DNA of 64,000 bases from Streptomyces smyrnaeus (GTDB lineage Bacteria; Actinomycetota; Actinomycetes; Streptomycetales; Streptomycetaceae): assembly GCF_017676345.1 (NCBI RefSeq), contig NZ_JAFFZM010000003.1, forward strand, positions 372,001 through 436,000. The letters are read 5' to 3'. Every line of letters begins with the position of its first letter. Position 1 is the stretch's first letter. The notes beneath the pieces were generated by a model. It saw nothing but the letters and a program-made list of their open reading frames with translations, did not search any database and was not told the origin of the DNA. This document shows positions 62,413 to 64,000 of the stretch, in pieces. Position numbers and translations under genes: made by a program.

Positions 62413-63180
62413 GTGACCATCTGGGAGGCCGTGGCCGTCTGCGCGGCAGGCATCGCCGCCGGAGGCATCAACACCATCGTCGGCTCCGGCACCCTCATCA
62501 CCTTCCCGGTACTGCTCGCCACCGGCCTGCCGCCCGTGACGGCCAACGTCTCCAACTCGCTCGGCCTCGTCCCCGGCTCCGTCAGCGGAGCCATCGGCTA
62601 CCGCCGAGAGCTGCGCGGGCAGGGCCGCCGCGTCCTCAGGCTCGGCACCGTCGCCTTCCTCGGCGGGCTCATCGGCGCGATCCTGCTGCTCACCCTGCCC
62701 TCCAGCGCCTTCAACGCGATCGTCCCGGTACTGATCGCCCTGGCCCTGGTCCTCGTCGTCCTCCAGCCCAAACTGGCCGCCGCCGTCCGCCGCCGCCGCG
62801 AACGCGACAACAGCACCGGCCATCCGCACGGCGGCGCCCCCCTCCAGGGCGGCATACTCCTCGCCAGCGCCTACGGCGGCTACTTCGGCGCGGCACAGGG
62901 CGTCATCTACCTGGCCCTCATGGGGCTGCTCATCCCCGACGACCTGCAGCGCATCAACGCCGTCAAGAACGTCCTCGGCGCCGTCGTCAACGGCACGGCG
63001 GCCGTCTTCTTCCTCTTCGTCGCCGACTTCGACTGGACGGCCGTCCTGCTGATCGCCGTCGGCTCAGCAGCAGGGGGCCAGCTCGGCGCCCGCATCGGAC
63101 GCAAGCTGGCCCCCGGAGTGCTGCGGGGCGTCATCGTGGCCGTCGGCCTGGTGGCCATCGTGCAGCTCCTGCTGCGGTGA
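62413..63180 (+). CDS. TSUP family permease (TauE/SafE)
   Basis: 255 residues, seven to eight membrane helices. TauE/SafE pattern: AGGINTIVGSGTLITFPVLLATGLPPVTANVSNSLGL in the first half and GGYFGAAQGVIYLALMG...INAVKNVL in the second. These permeases move sulfonates, sulfite or other organic anions. GTG at 62413 with GGAGGGG upstream. A long palindrome in its promoter suggests dedicated control, though no regulator is adjacent. Confidence 0.9.
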   Translation: MTIWEAVAVCAAGIAAGGINTIVGSGTLITFPVLLATGLPPVTANVSNSLGLVPGSVSGAIGYRRELRGQGRRVLRLGTVAFLGGLIGAILLLTLPSSAFNAIVPVLIALALVLVVLQPKLAAAVRRRRERDNSTGHPHGGAPLQGGILLASAYGGYFGAAQGVIYLALMGLLIPDDLQRINAVKNVLGAVVNGTAAVFFLFVADFDWTAVLLIAVGSAAGGQLGARIGRKLAPGVLRGVIVAVGLVAIVQLLLR

Positions 63181-63219
63181 GTCCCGGCGGGCCGCTCCTG
63201 AGCCCTCCGGGCCCCTCCC

Positions 63220-63735
63220 TCAGGCCGTCGCGGCCGCCGGCAGCGTCAGCCACTCCGGCAGCGACTCCCCCTCCTTGAGGCCCAGCGCCAGCAACAGAGC
63301 GTCGGCCGGTGTCGGCTCGAACGGCTTGACCAGCAGTTTCATCCCCGCCTGCCCCGGCGTCCTGTCCGCCTTGCGATGGTTGTCCGCCGCGCACGCGGCC
63401 ACCGTGTTCAGCCAGGTGTCACCGCCGCCGTGCGACCGTGGAACGATGTGGTCCACCGTGGTCGCCCGGCGCCCGCAGTACGCACACCGGTGCCGGTCCC
63501 GCACCAGGACACCCCGCCGCGACCACGGGGCCCGTTGTCGGAAGGGCACCCGAACATACCGGCGGAGTCTGATCACCTGCGGCACCGGCAGCTCGACCTG
63601 CGCCGCACGCACCCGCAGCCCGGGATGCGACTGCTCGACGACGGCCTTCTCACGCATCACGAGCACCACCGCCCGCCGCAGCGACACCGTCGACAGCGGC
63701 TCGAAGCTCGCGTTCAGTACCAGCGTCTCCCGCAT
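63220..63735 (-). CDS. HNH endonuclease-like protein
   Basis: 171 residues. The HNH core is CAYCGRRATTVDHIVPRSHGGGDTWLNTVAAC, with CxxC zinc ligands, the DHIVPRS general-base region and a following N/H segment. The N-terminal RETLVLNASFEPLSTVSLRRAVVLVMREKA is the usual companion block in actinobacteria. ATG at 63735. Widespread and chromosomal in this phylum; nuclease activity and role (repair, restriction) are unproven. Confidence 0.9.
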   Translation of the reverse strand: MRETLVLNASFEPLSTVSLRRAVVLVMREKAVVEQSHPGLRVRAAQVELPVPQVIRLRRYVRVPFRQRAPWSRRGVLVRDRHRCAYCGRRATTVDHIVPRSHGGGDTWLNTVAACAADNHRKADRTPGQAGMKLLVKPFEPTPADALLLALGLKEGESLPEWLTLPAAATA

Positions 63736-64000
63736 CCCGACCGCCTCCCCTTCTCCCGTCCGAGCCCGGACGCGCCCGCGCCGGGGTGGCACCAACTGTG
63801 CCGCTGTCCACCCGGGCCGACAACGCAATTTCCCCAGGCCGAACAGGAGATGAAGCACCCGGCAACGCAGGGTCACAGACGGTGGAAAAGGGGCGCCGAG
63901 GGCACCTCGCAAAGGGCGCGCTAAGCGGAGGCGCGCTCGTGGCCGGAGACCGAAGGCAGTCGGCGCGGTCGTCCGGCCCCCGGCCGGACTCCGGCGGACG
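63736..64000. other. right-edge region without a supported gene
   Basis: 265 bp upstream of the HNH gene. No reading frame here has a convincing start, ribosome site or recognisable domain. It presumably holds the HNH promoter. Confidence 0.4.

Noticed and set aside
63220..63735. HNH protein as a sign of a defence island or mobile intron
   Set aside because: It is a widespread chromosomal actinobacterial protein, and no restriction, toxin or recombinase gene is beside it.

Overview
The window is high-GC actinobacterial DNA. GC-rich third codon positions create long spurious antisense reading frames, there are many GTG starts, and several promoters sit directly in front of leaderless start codons. 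Gene content points to Streptomyces: a chaplin gene, the ectABCD operon, a 73-residue Gbn-type nucleoid protein, a PHO-box phosphate transporter and a coenzyme B12 operon. From memory, the order is broadly collinear with the core chromosome of S. coelicolor between chpE and the ect operon. I see no tRNA or rRNA gene, CRISPR array, insertion sequence, prophage or secondary-metabolite cluster.

Layout. 1-5.4 kb: two membrane proteins, an IclR regulator divergent from an aldehyde dehydrogenase, and a class V aminotransferase-like gene. 5.4-9.0 kb: ectoine/hydroxyectoine operon ectABCD (minus strand). 9.5-13.3 kb: amidohydrolase, fused carboxyltransferase, DsbA-like oxidoreductase and DUF1992 protein (plus strand). 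13.3-23.4 kb: cobalamin operon (minus strand) under a B12 riboswitch: small ORF, cbiB, cobQ, a ChlI/ChlD-type chelatase protein, cobO, cobB, a CbiG C-terminal/CobE-like protein, a CobC-like aminotransferase, then an S33 peptidase. 23.5-25.2 kb: low-affinity phosphate transporter with a small membrane partner and a PHO box. 25.4-31.4 kb: alpha/beta hydrolase, a conserved unknown, an ABC-F protein behind a candidate leader-peptide attenuator, gbn and an enoyl-CoA hydratase. 31.4-35.0 kb: an Asp23/Gls24-AmaP envelope cluster. 35-41 kb: atypical SDR, SURF1, DEDDh exonuclease with BRCT domain, sterol-desaturase-family protein and a secreted subtilase. 41.3-48.8 kb: DUF485/ActP-like symporter pair, moaA, small unknowns, tyrS, fabG and fabI. 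48.8-53.5 kb: GntR regulator divergent from an MFS transporter with a 38-residue companion, a SixA-like phosphatase and serB. 53.8-59.9 kb: FHA-ABC exporter, a two-component system, a cysteine-less chaplin (chpE-like) and an unknown. 60-63.7 kb: ABC ATPase, NfeD, SPFH protein, TSUP permease and HNH protein.

Most genes are core physiology: osmoprotection, B12 supply, phosphate uptake, envelope stress, lipid synthesis and cell-surface hydrophobicity. No wholly new multi-gene system stands out. The most interesting signals are regulatory: a leaderless seven-residue leader peptide plus hairpin before the ABC-F gene; a small ORF between the B12 riboswitch and cbiB, coupled to cbiB; long perfect dyads before the enoyl-CoA hydratase and TSUP genes; a 16-bp perfect hairpin inside the ect operon; and a divergent GntR/MFS control region of about 20 bp.
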